The translations under genes and the position numbers were made by a program. From NCBI RefSeq assembly GCF_003855155.1, contig NZ_CP034073.1, forward strand, positions 2,914,001 through 2,978,000: a stretch of 64,000 bases of DNA, written 5' to 3'. Positions 17,808-25,735 of this stretch are shown here, piece by piece; the first letter of the stretch is position 1; each line of letters opens with the position of its first letter. The notes beneath the pieces are model-generated. The model was not told the DNA's origin. It did not search any database and saw nothing but the letters and a program-made list of their open reading frames with translations. Origin of the DNA: Shewanella psychromarinicola (GTDB lineage: Bacteria > Pseudomonadota > Gammaproteobacteria > Enterobacterales > Shewanellaceae).

Positions 17808-17832
17808 TTGCAGTTTGCAAAGCAGCTTGCAA
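17808..17832. promoter_or_regulatory. Enhancer-type operator TTGCAnnnTGCAA with a weaker second copy
   Basis: TTGCAGTTTGCAA at 17808-17820 is a perfect palindromic box; AAGCAGCTTGCAA at 17820-17832 keeps the right half and three of five bases of the left. It is upstream of the sigma-54 promoter at 17732-17747. The motif resembles LuxO boxes and recurs before three other island operons. Confidence 0.72.
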
Positions 17833-17860
17833 TCAGATGATATTGCTTGAATGAACCTTG

Positions 17861-18901
17861 TTATAAGAACGCGGATGACACGCCGTCACGGATAATCTTG
17901 TATTTTTGGATTAAACCAATGATTTTATGTCCTACACTTTCACACCAATGGTAGCAAATTGCCGGCAGTATCCATTGTAAATAAGCGGCACTCACAGTGC
18001 TAATTGTCCTGCCCATTTCATCGATTAGAATTTTAGGTGACGTTTGCAATGCTTGGGTGGCTAATTTGGCTGCCATTTTGCCATCTTTCATTCTTATTGC
18101 TTGACGAGCTAAATAACGTAACTGATAAGCTCGTGCAACATTTTCATGACGTTTTAATAGTTTAGGAGCAAAATATCTTGCCTTGTTGATCATTTGCTCC
18201 CAAGAGGCAAGCTGCTTTAGTAAGTTAGCGGATAATCCGCCATGGTTAAGTCGATAATAAGTTAACGGTTGCGGCAATCCTTCCATTTTCCACTTAGTGG
18301 TTGCCACAATACGCAGCCAACATTCGATATCTTCAGATTGACGAAATTTTTCATCAAAATAACATGAGTACAACTCATATTTGTATACCGCTTGAAAACG
18401 AATATCATCCAACGTTTCGCGACGGATAACGGGTGCTGAGCCATTACCAACCGGATTACGGCAAAGTAAATGTGCAGCATCAATATTAGTTAACTGTGGC
18501 ATTTGGTAAAAATTAATCGTTTTGCCCTCATAGTTCATAAAGCTTGAACGTGAAAAGCTGATCCCCACCTTAGGGTTTTCGTCTAAATGGGTGCAGTGAC
18601 GCTGCAGTTTTTCTGTATGCCACATGTCATCGGAGTCAATAAAGGCGACGTATTTACCTAAAGCATGACGAATTCCGGTATTACGAGCAGCTGCCAGTCC
18701 TTTGTTTTCAATATGATTAATGATACGGATACGAGGATCGATTATTTTCTGACAAATTCTCAGACTATTGTCCGTCGCACAGTCATTAATTATGATAAGT
18801 TCAAAATCAGTAAACGTTTGACTTAAAACAGATTCAATGGCTTGTTTTACAAATTTCTGCACATTATAAACGGGCATGATTACAGAGATTTTAGGGCTCA
18901 T
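17861..18901 (-). CDS. Family 2 glycosyltransferase
   Basis: 346 residues. The N-terminal GT-A domain begins KISVIMPVYNVQKFVKQAIESVL and has the nucleotide-binding INDCATDNS segment and the metal-binding IDSDD motif near residue 95; the conserved acidic SEDIECWLRI follows. It should add one sugar of the repeat unit on the cytoplasmic face, from a nucleotide sugar that cannot be read from sequence. The C-terminal third is helical and not recognised. The ATG overlaps the stop of the flippase gene by four bases (ATGA type) and follows GGAGAATCATC, so both are translated together from the promoter at 20281-20296. Confidence 0.9.
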   Translation of the reverse strand: MSPKISVIMPVYNVQKFVKQAIESVLSQTFTDFELIIINDCATDNSLRICQKIIDPRIRIINHIENKGLAAARNTGIRHALGKYVAFIDSDDMWHTEKLQRHCTHLDENPKVGISFSRSSFMNYEGKTINFYQMPQLTNIDAAHLLCRNPVGNGSAPVIRRETLDDIRFQAVYKYELYSCYFDEKFRQSEDIECWLRIVATTKWKMEGLPQPLTYYRLNHGGLSANLLKQLASWEQMINKARYFAPKLLKRHENVARAYQLRYLARQAIRMKDGKMAAKLATQALQTSPKILIDEMGRTISTVSAAYLQWILPAICYHWCESVGHKIIGLIQKYKIIRDGVSSAFL

Positions 18902-20229
18902 GATGATTCTCCTACAGGGCTTAATTGGAGAGTGCTTTTAAACACTCTTTGATAGCTATAAATACTCACTAGCGGTAACGTGATGAGATAGGTGACCATT
19001 ACTGTTTGAGCTACGGCAACGAGGCTATATTGACAAGCAATACTGATGACCACGGCATATAGAGCGGTTAGTAATAGGTTGATTTTCAAATTGACTTGGC
19101 TTAAGCCATTAACGAGCAATAATTGACTAGCGGCTTCGCCTAATGGCCTTGCTAAACCACTCAGACACAAAAACAGGAATACACTCACAGCATCCGTTGC
19201 GAGCCATTTATCGCCATAGACCATGGGCACATACCAATGTGATAACAGGCTTTGTAATAAAATTATCGGGATGGTTATCGCCATAATGGCTGCAATGCTG
19301 CTGAGATATTTAGCACAAAGATCGCGCTGTAAAGAACTGCGTTGACAAAGGTGACTGTAAAATGCGGTGCCAAAACTTTGTATTAAGCCAAGGCTGATCC
19401 CTAAACTGATGTTATAAGCAAAAAAGTACACTCCGAGTGTCTCTACTCCCATAAAGAAACCAATTAGCAAGTAATCGATATTTTGTCTAAGGGTGGTGGT
19501 GAGATCGCTTAAGCTCACCGGAATACCAAAAGCTAACAACGAGGTTATTTTAACCAAGTTGATGTCCCTAAAGGTGTTCGAAGTAGACAGCGTTTGAGGA
19601 AGAGGATTTTGATAACGATGGATCGCAATCCAAATAAAAATAACCAGAACTTTGGGTAAAATAATGGCCCAAATTCCAAAGCCTAATAATGCCAATGTGG
19701 CCGTTAAGAACGCATCTATTAGGGTCTGCCATAAATTAGCTCTGCCCACAATACGCATATTATTTCTACGCAAATTTAATGTTGCATACTGCATACCCAT
19801 TGGTAGAAATAAAAAGCTCGTCGCCATTAGCACGATAGGCATAACCAATTGAGGAGATTGGTAGTAGTTCGCTAATGGAAAACTAATCGCCACCATAAGC
19901 AAAAAGGCAATGATGCAGACGATGATATTGACCCAGTTTGCACTGTTAAAGTGGTCGGAAAAGGTTTGATCATCCATGCGAATTAATGCCGCTGATGTAA
20001 TACGGCGAGTGGCGGTGCAAATGAGTTCAAATAGGGTGAGTACGATTGCTGCTTGGCCAAAAATTTCGGGCATTAATAAACGCGCTAAAATAACACTGGA
20101 AACTAAGCGGATCATTCGGCCACTAAATTGCGCAGAACCAAGCCACATCATACTTTTTCCCAACCCCGCAAAGCCTTGATTTATGAGTTGGCTTGATTGA
20201 TATAACTTATTAACGTGCCAGTTTTTCAT
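18898..20229 (-). CDS. Wzx-like polysaccharide flippase
   Basis: 443 residues with about twelve hydrophobic helices and few charged loops. The N-terminal GLGKSMMWLGSAQFSGRMIRLVSSVILARLL and the paired segments around PEIFGQAAIVLTLFELI are typical of the oligosaccharide flippase (MATE/MVF superfamily) proteins that turn undecaprenyl-linked repeat units to the periplasmic side. It is the first gene of a two-gene unit with the GT2 glycosyltransferase. The island has a separate polymerase, co-polymerase and outer-membrane exporter, completing a Wzx/Wzy pathway. Confidence 0.9.
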   Translation of the reverse strand: MKNWHVNKLYQSSQLINQGFAGLGKSMMWLGSAQFSGRMIRLVSSVILARLLMPEIFGQAAIVLTLFELICTATRRITSAALIRMDDQTFSDHFNSANWVNIIVCIIAFLLMVAISFPLANYYQSPQLVMPIVLMATSFLFLPMGMQYATLNLRRNNMRIVGRANLWQTLIDAFLTATLALLGFGIWAIILPKVLVIFIWIAIHRYQNPLPQTLSTSNTFRDINLVKITSLLAFGIPVSLSDLTTTLRQNIDYLLIGFFMGVETLGVYFFAYNISLGISLGLIQSFGTAFYSHLCQRSSLQRDLCAKYLSSIAAIMAITIPIILLQSLLSHWYVPMVYGDKWLATDAVSVFLFLCLSGLARPLGEAASQLLLVNGLSQVNLKINLLLTALYAVVISIACQYSLVAVAQTVMVTYLITLPLVSIYSYQRVFKSTLQLSPVGESS

Positions 20230-20280
20230 ATTAATCCCAGGGTAATTTACTGCATAGATGCTATGCCTCGTAGGGATTAA

Positions 20281-20296
20281 TACATAAATTGTGCCA
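20281..20296 (-). promoter_or_regulatory. Sigma-54 promoter of the flippase/GT2 operon (GT at -12)
   Basis: Minus strand reads TGGCACAATTTATGTA: perfect -24 TGGCAC, but GT in place of GC at -12. The same GT is seen in the pspA promoter of this window (52907-52922), so it is likely tolerated. Predicted start near 20270, with TTGCAnnnTGCAA boxes 73 bases upstream. Confidence 0.6.
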
Positions 20297-20368
20297 TGTT
20301 TTAATGCATTGTTTTATATGGTTTATTTGTTTTTTTTAATTGAGAAAGGCGATTTGTAAAAGGTCGTG

Positions 20369-20394
20369 TTGCAGATTGCAAAAGCAAAATGCAA
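20369..20394. promoter_or_regulatory. Enhancer-type operator TTGCAnnnTGCAA with a weaker second copy
   Basis: TTGCAGATTGCAA at 20369-20381 is perfect; AAGCAAAATGCAA at 20382-20394 follows at once with an intact right half. Same arrangement as at 17808-17832. Confidence 0.72.
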
Positions 20395-20544
20395 CGTTCG
20401 ATAGTCTGGAGGGAGTGAGCTTTATTTATTGAATCTGTCGAGAAAACCCTGTGATCCGGGCGGAGCGAAAGTCGCAGAGTAGTTCACTTAACGAATATCG
20501 CTAAGTGATAGACTTGATGAGTAAATGACCTTGATGAAATTGAT

Positions 20545-21819
20545 TTACTGCTTGGTGTCAACAAGGTGCGATGGCGCGGTCGGTGGATCAATAAGCGCTT
20601 TGCCCAAAATGATCAACCCAGGCCAAAATAGATAAGCGAGAATTTCTAAGTTTTCACCAAAAGTGTATAGCATTAACAGCATCAGTATCGCCATGCCTAC
20701 TTTTGCCAATGGGTGGGTAAAAATCCTCAGCAATAACACCACAAATGTCACTAGCATGGGAATAGCCAGTGCTATAGCCCCCACCAAACCTTTGACAAAT
20801 AATAGCCCATACCAAGTATGGTGAGAACCAATTGGCATAAACTCCACCATATGCGGTCCTCGCTCAACAATACCATGACCAAACATAACCGCTTCGTTCC
20901 ACCATCGTTCAACAGCAATATCAGCTAAGGACTGTCGAACCCGAGTGGAGTCTGCTCTGGCTCCTTTCACCGCAGCAATAGTCATGGTTATTTTATTCAG
21001 AATGGATTCACCAACAAATCCAGTCGCTAAAATGATAGGGCATAATATAAAGTACAGGAGTGGGGTACGGACAAATTTTAGCATCGAGAAGTAGCCAAAT
21101 AAGGCCATATAGCAAATTAAGGCCAGCCGAGATTGAGACATTAGCACCATAAGTAAACTGCCAATAACCCCCCAACGTTTCCAACGACGAGAAGACTCTT
21201 GCAGTGCAAAAATAAAATATAAATTGCCCAACATCCCTAATGCGGGAGCCCAAGGTGTAAATAAACGCCAGCGCGGGATCCCACTGCCAGGATCTATCTC
21301 ATATAAGCTTAATGAGAAAAACTCAGGCCCTGGGCCACCAATAATACTTAATGGGGAAACATATAAGGTACTGGGTAATTTAAGTAGCCATGCCAGTACA
21401 AATATCGGCAGCAATATAACGGTATGTTTGCAGACTTGACAACACGCTCGGTAAATAACTTGCGGCCTAATGTCTAAACAACCAATCACAGGAAAAATAG
21501 CCAATAAAGCCCATCCCTTAGCCCAGCCTATACTCGACTTTATTAATTTGGCTATGCCCAAGCTCTGTTCAAGATGGCCAACAATAAGGGCGATTAACAT
21601 CACCCACATACCTAATAACCAAATATACAGGGTTAATCTGATGGTACTTGCGGGTTGATAAGACAGCTTTTTGACCAGTAAGCGACAAAATAAAATCCAA
21701 GCAATAACCGGAGCGATAATATAAAGGGCTCCCACTAGCCAAAACAAATAGCTATAGACTATGGCTTTGTAGACGATTCTTTCGTCAGCATTTTGCGGAG
21801 TAACGGTTTGCGGATCCAT
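20545..21819 (-). CDS. Wzy-like polysaccharide polymerase
   Basis: About 424 residues with roughly ten to twelve hydrophobic helices. A longer periplasmic loop contains PRWRLFTPWAPALGMLGNLYF, and further on SQSRLALICYMALFGYFS and GSHHTWYGLLFVKGLVGAIALAIP match the pattern of O-antigen polymerase/ligase proteins, where Arg and His residues in periplasmic loops are needed. It should join repeat units in the periplasm. The frame runs back to a TTG at 21858, but the first ATG is at 21819; the ribosome-binding site is weak and the start overlaps the end of the co-polymerase gene by about 60 bases, suggesting coupling. The polymerase role is inferred from topology and context because such proteins diverge strongly. 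Confidence 0.8.
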   Translation of the reverse strand: MDPQTVTPQNADERIVYKAIVYSYLFWLVGALYIIAPVIAWILFCRLLVKKLSYQPASTIRLTLYIWLLGMWVMLIALIVGHLEQSLGIAKLIKSSIGWAKGWALLAIFPVIGCLDIRPQVIYRACCQVCKHTVILLPIFVLAWLLKLPSTLYVSPLSIIGGPGPEFFSLSLYEIDPGSGIPRWRLFTPWAPALGMLGNLYFIFALQESSRRWKRWGVIGSLLMVLMSQSRLALICYMALFGYFSMLKFVRTPLLYFILCPIILATGFVGESILNKITMTIAAVKGARADSTRVRQSLADIAVERWWNEAVMFGHGIVERGPHMVEFMPIGSHHTWYGLLFVKGLVGAIALAIPMLVTFVVLLLRIFTHPLAKVGMAILMLLMLYTFGENLEILAYLFWPGLIILGKALIDPPTAPSHLVDTKQ

Positions 21820-23282
21820 AAAATACTCAGTCCTATTATTGCCATAAACGATGCGCAAAAGGCCGCAACAAGTAATAACATGGTCGCCAAATTATCTGCT
21901 TTAGAAGCAAATGAAGGTGGCGACAATAATTGCAATAACGGATAGGCAGTAAAAATATCCGCTTTTCCTACATCCATTTTGGCTACAGCAGAGGTCATTA
22001 CCGCGGTGGCCAGTTGATGAGCACGATGTAAATCTTCTAGTTTTGCGGCATCATCATTAGACAAGTCTAAACGGATTTCCCAGTGTACAATTTGTTCATC
22101 CAATGTGCTAAGTTGTTGCTTTAAACCAAGATGTTTAGCCCTTAGTTGTATCAGTTGCCCCATTAACTCTGCGCGGCCATCAATGTCTTTTAACATCAGT
22201 ATATTCAGTAGCTTAGTTTGTTGTATACGCTGTTTTTGTCTTAATAATAACGTTATACGCGCTTCTAAGGCTGTTTGTAATTTAGTTTCTTCGGCACGTA
22301 AACTGGTTATTTGTGGATGATTAGTTCCATAATGAGCGGATAGGGCATGTTGTTGGCCCATGGTGTCATTGTAAGCCATTAATAGCTGCTGAAAGAGCTT
22401 ATCATTATGCAGCTTTAACAGAGCTGCGGCCTCATCAGATGATGTTCCTAAATGTTGATGTAGACTTTGTTCTTCCGCTTCAATCCCGGTTAATGTAGAC
22501 AGCATATTGACCCGGCCATGGCGTAATCGCTCAATAGTTAATGCGAGTTCTTTAAACTGATCAAGTGATACTAAACCACGTTCTGACTGAAAGGCTAAAA
22601 TAGCATCTTGAGTCTTTTTTACTTTGCTATTGTAGCCCGCTAAACCTTGACTAATGCCACTATCTCGAAGATTCACTTCATCGGTACGAAGGTCACTGAG
22701 CAGCTGTTGTAATGAACGATATAATGCCCAACCTTTATCTTGCGCTTCTTGAGCTGTACCGCCTTTAACGCTAAATTCCATTAGACCCGTTTGGCTGGGT
22801 AACGTAAGCTTTGGCTTACCGAGTTGTGCAACGGACATTTTTAATTGTTTTGCCGCCTGAGTCATTAACATATCACTGCTAGATATGGCTTTATAATTTT
22901 CTCGAGGATCAATTGCCGAACTCAAATAAGGTGAGCTAGATGAGCTGGTTGCTTGGCCTACGCTATCTAGGTTAACTAATGCTCCAGCACCATTACCGGG
23001 TAAGATTAATATCCACTTTGACACGTAAGAGGTGGGTTTAATCACCAGTAATATCGACGTCATTACCCAGATAATTAATAAGCTCATCATTGCCGTTTTA
23101 AGATATAAACGCTTACGTGCTTTGGGGGTGAGTTTACTGCCTTCCAATGCTGCCCGTTTTATCCAAAATAAGTAAGCCAATTCGCTTAAGCTATTATCTT
23201 TGGCATCATTGATTTGATAATCAGCTTCATTGTTATTGTGTGCCCTTTTTTGCTGGTTTTTGTCTTTAATAACATTATCCAT
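21759..23282 (-). CDS. Polysaccharide co-polymerase (Wzz/GumC type, no kinase domain)
   Basis: 507 residues. A cytoplasmic N-tail is followed by a first membrane helix (SLLIIWVMTSILLVI), a long periplasmic part with coiled-coil-prone helices (LAGYNSKVKKTQDAIL to QQLSTLDEQIVHWEIRL) and a second helix (ATMLLLVAAFCASFMAIIGLSILWI), ending soon after with RKPLLRKMLTKESSTKP. This is the layout of chain-length regulators that pair with Wza. The cytoplasmic tyrosine-kinase domain of Wzc is missing, as is any separate kinase in the island. Start taken at ATG 23282, with AAGGAG six bases upstream, not the earlier in-frame codon at 23306 that would overlap the wza-like gene. Confidence 0.85.
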   Translation of the reverse strand: MDNVIKDKNQQKRAHNNNEADYQINDAKDNSLSELAYLFWIKRAALEGSKLTPKARKRLYLKTAMMSLLIIWVMTSILLVIKPTSYVSKWILILPGNGAGALVNLDSVGQATSSSSSPYLSSAIDPRENYKAISSSDMLMTQAAKQLKMSVAQLGKPKLTLPSQTGLMEFSVKGGTAQEAQDKGWALYRSLQQLLSDLRTDEVNLRDSGISQGLAGYNSKVKKTQDAILAFQSERGLVSLDQFKELALTIERLRHGRVNMLSTLTGIEAEEQSLHQHLGTSSDEAAALLKLHNDKLFQQLLMAYNDTMGQQHALSAHYGTNHPQITSLRAEETKLQTALEARITLLLRQKQRIQQTKLLNILMLKDIDGRAELMGQLIQLRAKHLGLKQQLSTLDEQIVHWEIRLDLSNDDAAKLEDLHRAHQLATAVMTSAVAKMDVGKADIFTAYPLLQLLSPPSFASKADNLATMLLLVAAFCASFMAIIGLSILWIRKPLLRKMLTKESSTKP

Positions 23283-23292
23283 GACATGCTCC

Positions 23293-24576
23293 TTATAACC
23301 AGCCAATTAAGCTGCTTGGAATAATGACGTCGGTTAGGCTACGTGCAAGTTCACGGAAGTTGGTCATTCTTGAGTCATAACAGGCAATGCCATCACCCGG
23401 TAATAACACTGGGTTCATATTATTTTTCCAAGATTGCTGTATTAACCCATCAATCGAACGTTCGACTACATCCATCTGATTCGATAATGGATTTTTAGTC
23501 ACTAATAATATGTAACGGCTGGCATTGGTTGATTGCGCGCCGCCGACACAGTTGGCTGCAATGGCGCCATGGAGTAAGCGTGTACCGTAAGGGAATCGGG
23601 TGGCTTCTCTGTCTACTGCTGATTGGCTGTTTGAACTTGCTGGTTGGGTTAAGTTAGACATAAATACTCGAATACCCGGTGTTGTAATCGGCGATGGTCT
23701 AGCCAATTCGTCATTGAATTGGTTTGTTGAGGGGACATACACTTTGTCCCCTGCCATTAAGGTAAACTCTTGAATCGATTCGCCGGTTAAAACACCTGTT
23801 AAGTCGATGCGGTATATCCGATTATCACGAATAACATTCACCGCCGTTAAATCGGCATCTGGACGAATACCTCCAGAAGAACGAAGCGCTGCATCAATGC
23901 TTCGCTCAGTGGCTTGATCACCAGAAAAATCACTTCCGTCATCTTTAGTTTCAATGGGTTGTTTTTTATTAATCATGTGCTGACCAGGTTCATATACCGC
24001 GCCAGAAGTGGTGATATTAATCGGGGCCCAACTGATGGGCACAATGCTGATACGGATAGCAGCAGGTTGCATCAGTTTTTCAACGATCAATTGATGCCTG
24101 ATGGCATCGTTCAATTGTATTAAGGTGAGGTTTTTTGCTGATACACTTTGAATGAATGGCAGGTAGATATTGCCATCGGCATCAATTTCAACGGCTTTAC
24201 TGAAATCTTCACCGTTTAAAATATTAATATCTAATTTGTCACCCACCGACAATTTCAGTTGGGCTTTTTGCCATTGCGAGTCAATTAAGCCCAGGGCAAG
24301 GTGTTGCGCCTTAACACCTTCTTTAGTGAGCAAATGGCTGTTTGCATTAATGTAGGAATTATTGATTGGCACGTTTTCAATTAAGCCCAATTTAAGATTA
24401 TTTGGACGTTGGGCACTGATCTGTCGATCATAAGGCGTGTGCTGACCAAAATAGTGGCATTCACTAGAGGTAGTTAACTGGCAAATATCTTGGCTTGCTG
24501 GTCTATTGGGGGTGACGCAAGCTGAAACACTTACGCAAAATAATCCAATGAGCGTAACGTGGGATAAGTTTGTCAT
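23293..24576 (-). CDS. Wza-like outer-membrane polysaccharide export lipoprotein
   Basis: 427 residues from the chosen ATG. A lipoprotein signal MTNLSHVTLIGLFCVSVSAC ends in the lipobox VSAC. The polysaccharide-export domain follows (KLSVGDKLDINILNGEDFSKAVEIDADGNIYLPFI), then SLBB-like repeats (ITTSGAVYEPGQ, LMAGDKVYVPS) and a C-terminal part LLPGDGIACYDS. Wza-type proteins form the octameric outer-membrane channel for export of capsule or exopolysaccharide. The frame continues upstream to 24624 but AAGGAATTTATC precedes the ATG at 24576 and the signal peptide then starts correctly. Second gene of the operon headed by the STAS gene. Confidence 0.9.
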   Translation of the reverse strand: MTNLSHVTLIGLFCVSVSACVTPNRPASQDICQLTTSSECHYFGQHTPYDRQISAQRPNNLKLGLIENVPINNSYINANSHLLTKEGVKAQHLALGLIDSQWQKAQLKLSVGDKLDINILNGEDFSKAVEIDADGNIYLPFIQSVSAKNLTLIQLNDAIRHQLIVEKLMQPAAIRISIVPISWAPINITTSGAVYEPGQHMINKKQPIETKDDGSDFSGDQATERSIDAALRSSGGIRPDADLTAVNVIRDNRIYRIDLTGVLTGESIQEFTLMAGDKVYVPSTNQFNDELARPSPITTPGIRVFMSNLTQPASSNSQSAVDREATRFPYGTRLLHGAIAANCVGGAQSTNASRYILLVTKNPLSNQMDVVERSIDGLIQQSWKNNMNPVLLPGDGIACYDSRMTNFRELARSLTDVIIPSSLIGWL

Positions 24577-24623
24577 GATAAATTCCTTAATAAGTAAAGC
24601 CCAACAATCTGCCCGTATTGACA

Positions 24624-24989
24624 CTAGCGGGTTATTTCTTTTAAAGGCGTATCTTCACGCAGCCCATCAAGCGCTTGCTCTTCAGATTCATAAATATCCA
24701 TAATATGATGCAACCGAGTTAACTCAATTAATGCTCTTACGCTAGAATTTGGATTTAACAACACAATATTCCCATGGTAATGCATGGTATTTTTACGTGC
24801 AGAAATCAAAACTGAAAGCCCACTTGAGTCAATGTATTCAAGCTGGCTCATGTCGAAGACCAGTCGAGTATTACCCTTGTTGATGTATTCTAAAATAGCG
24901 GCTCTATATGTTGGCGTTTGTGCCATTACCATTTTTCTTGGTAAGCGAACTACACTCGCGTGTTGTTGTGCTTTTAATTCGAAGTTCAT
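24624..24989 (-). CDS. STAS-domain anti-anti-sigma-like protein (SypA-like)
   Basis: 121 residues, a single STAS domain. The site of serine phosphorylation is clear: FDMSQLEYIDSSGLSVL, with D54-S55-S56-G57, the counterpart of the SpoIIAA D-S-S-G motif; from memory, the phosphorylated serine of Vibrio fischeri SypA is also Ser56. Such proteins are toggled by a HATPase kinase and a PP2C phosphatase, both encoded just upstream (25333-27043). It heads the export/polymerisation operon, as sypA heads the syp locus, and is preceded by a sigma-54 promoter. Start taken at ATG 24989 after AGAGGGCGACATT rather than the upstream in-frame codon at 25040. Confidence 0.88.
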   Translation of the reverse strand: MNFELKAQQHASVVRLPRKMVMAQTPTYRAAILEYINKGNTRLVFDMSQLEYIDSSGLSVLISARKNTMHYHGNIVLLNPNSSVRALIELTRLHHIMDIYESEEQALDGLREDTPLKEITR

Positions 24990-25092
24990 AATGTCGCCCT
25001 CTGATTTATCATGTAACAAAGTGAATATTGGTATTATCAATCATTGATTTTTATATCATCGGCTGAGAATATCTTTAATTACTAAAAGATAC

Positions 25093-25108
25093 TGCAGTAT
25101 ATGTGCCA
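25093..25108 (-). promoter_or_regulatory. Sigma-54 promoter of the STAS-wza-wzz-wzy operon
   Basis: Minus strand reads TGGCACATATACTGCA; it has TGGCAC at -24 and TGCA at -12 with correct ten-base spacing between GG and GC. Predicted start near 25082, about 90 bases before the STAS start. Two TTGCAnnnTGCAA-type boxes lie upstream. Confidence 0.8.
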
Positions 25109-25158
25109 GTTATTTTATTGTTTAATTTCAATTGATTGCATGTATTAGAGAGTGTTTA

Positions 25159-25192
25159 TTGCAAATTGAGGGTGAGATTTTGCAGATTGCAA
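25159..25192. promoter_or_regulatory. Pair of TTGCAnnnTGCAA-type operators 21 bases apart
   Basis: TTGCAGATTGCAA at 25180-25192 is perfect; TTGCAAATTGAGG at 25159-25171 keeps the left half and most of the right. Centres are 21 bases apart, two helical turns, so bound proteins would lie on one face. A third palindrome ATGCA-ttgg-TGCAT (25192-25205) adjoins. Confidence 0.72.
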
Positions 25193-25258
25193 TGCATTGG
25201 TGCATGCCGGAGGGGGTTATTTTTAGTGATAAGTAAGTTCTGACGTGCAGCGAAGATT

Positions 25259-25291
25259 TTAAAAAGCAGTAAGCTGGGCTAATTTACTGCT
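25259..25291 (-). terminator. Rho-independent terminator after the phosphatase/kinase pair
   Basis: On the minus strand AGCAGTAA and TTACTGCT form a perfect 8-base stem around an 11-base loop, followed directly by TTTTT. It separates the regulatory operon from the STAS operon. Confidence 0.8.
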
Positions 25292-25332
25292 GTTATAAGG
25301 GTTCGTAATCGTTATTTCTGTCAGTAAGTGGG

Positions 25333-25725
25333 TTAGTTTCTTAATAAACTCATTCTTAGGTGGCTGCCTAATACTGTGGGTTGATTCCACACCTGATCCA
25401 TCCAACTATACATTATCCATAAACCCCGACCATGTTCCTCATTTTGATCAGGACAATCAATCAAAGCGGGTAATTCGGTATAAAGAGCATTATCAAGTAA
25501 GTCGACGATGACGCTATCGGTATTACAGTGCATTAATAAGGTAATGTTGGCAGCATCACAGCTTGTGTGTTGAAGGATATTATTGACGCCTTCTAACGTA
25601 CAGGTAATGACTTTAAAACGCTGCTTATCACATACTTGGTTGTTCAGCATAAATTGTTCTAGTTCGATACAAAATTGCTGCTGCTCAATAATTTGAGGCG
25701 TTAAGTTTAATTGTAAACTATTCAT
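25333..25725 (-). CDS. HATPase serine kinase of a partner switch (RsbW/SpoIIAB-like)
   Basis: 130 residues, a lone histidine-kinase-like ATPase domain of the RsbW type. The N-box reads EGVNNILQHTS, followed by DLLDNA (G1-like box) and HGRGLWIMYSWMD (G2 box). Such proteins phosphorylate a STAS partner on serine and bind either it or a target protein. The STAS partner is probably the protein at 24624-24989. Start at ATG 25725 after AAGGAGCGCATT; it begins 10 bases after the phosphatase gene, so the two are one operon. In SypE of V. fischeri kinase and phosphatase are parts of one protein; here they are separate. Confidence 0.85.
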   Translation of the reverse strand: MNSLQLNLTPQIIEQQQFCIELEQFMLNNQVCDKQRFKVITCTLEGVNNILQHTSCDAANITLLMHCNTDSVIVDLLDNALYTELPALIDCPDQNEEHGRGLWIMYSWMDQVWNQPTVLGSHLRMSLLRN

Positions 25726-25735
25726 AATGCGCTCC

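Larger units (their letters stand above)
20230..20544. other. 315-base gene-free region carrying control elements
   Basis: Between the Wzy-like gene and the flippase gene. It contains a sigma-54-type promoter (20281-20296), a pair of TTGCAnnnTGCAA boxes (20369-20394) and an imperfectly spaced inverted repeat CACTTA (20485-20490) / TAAGTG (20502-20507). No open frame and no clear terminator for the upstream operon were found. Confidence 0.6.

Noticed and set aside
20485..20507. CACTTA/TAAGTG inverted repeat as terminator of the polymerase operon
   Set aside because: The stem is only six base pairs with an 11-base loop and no T-run follows on the minus strand.
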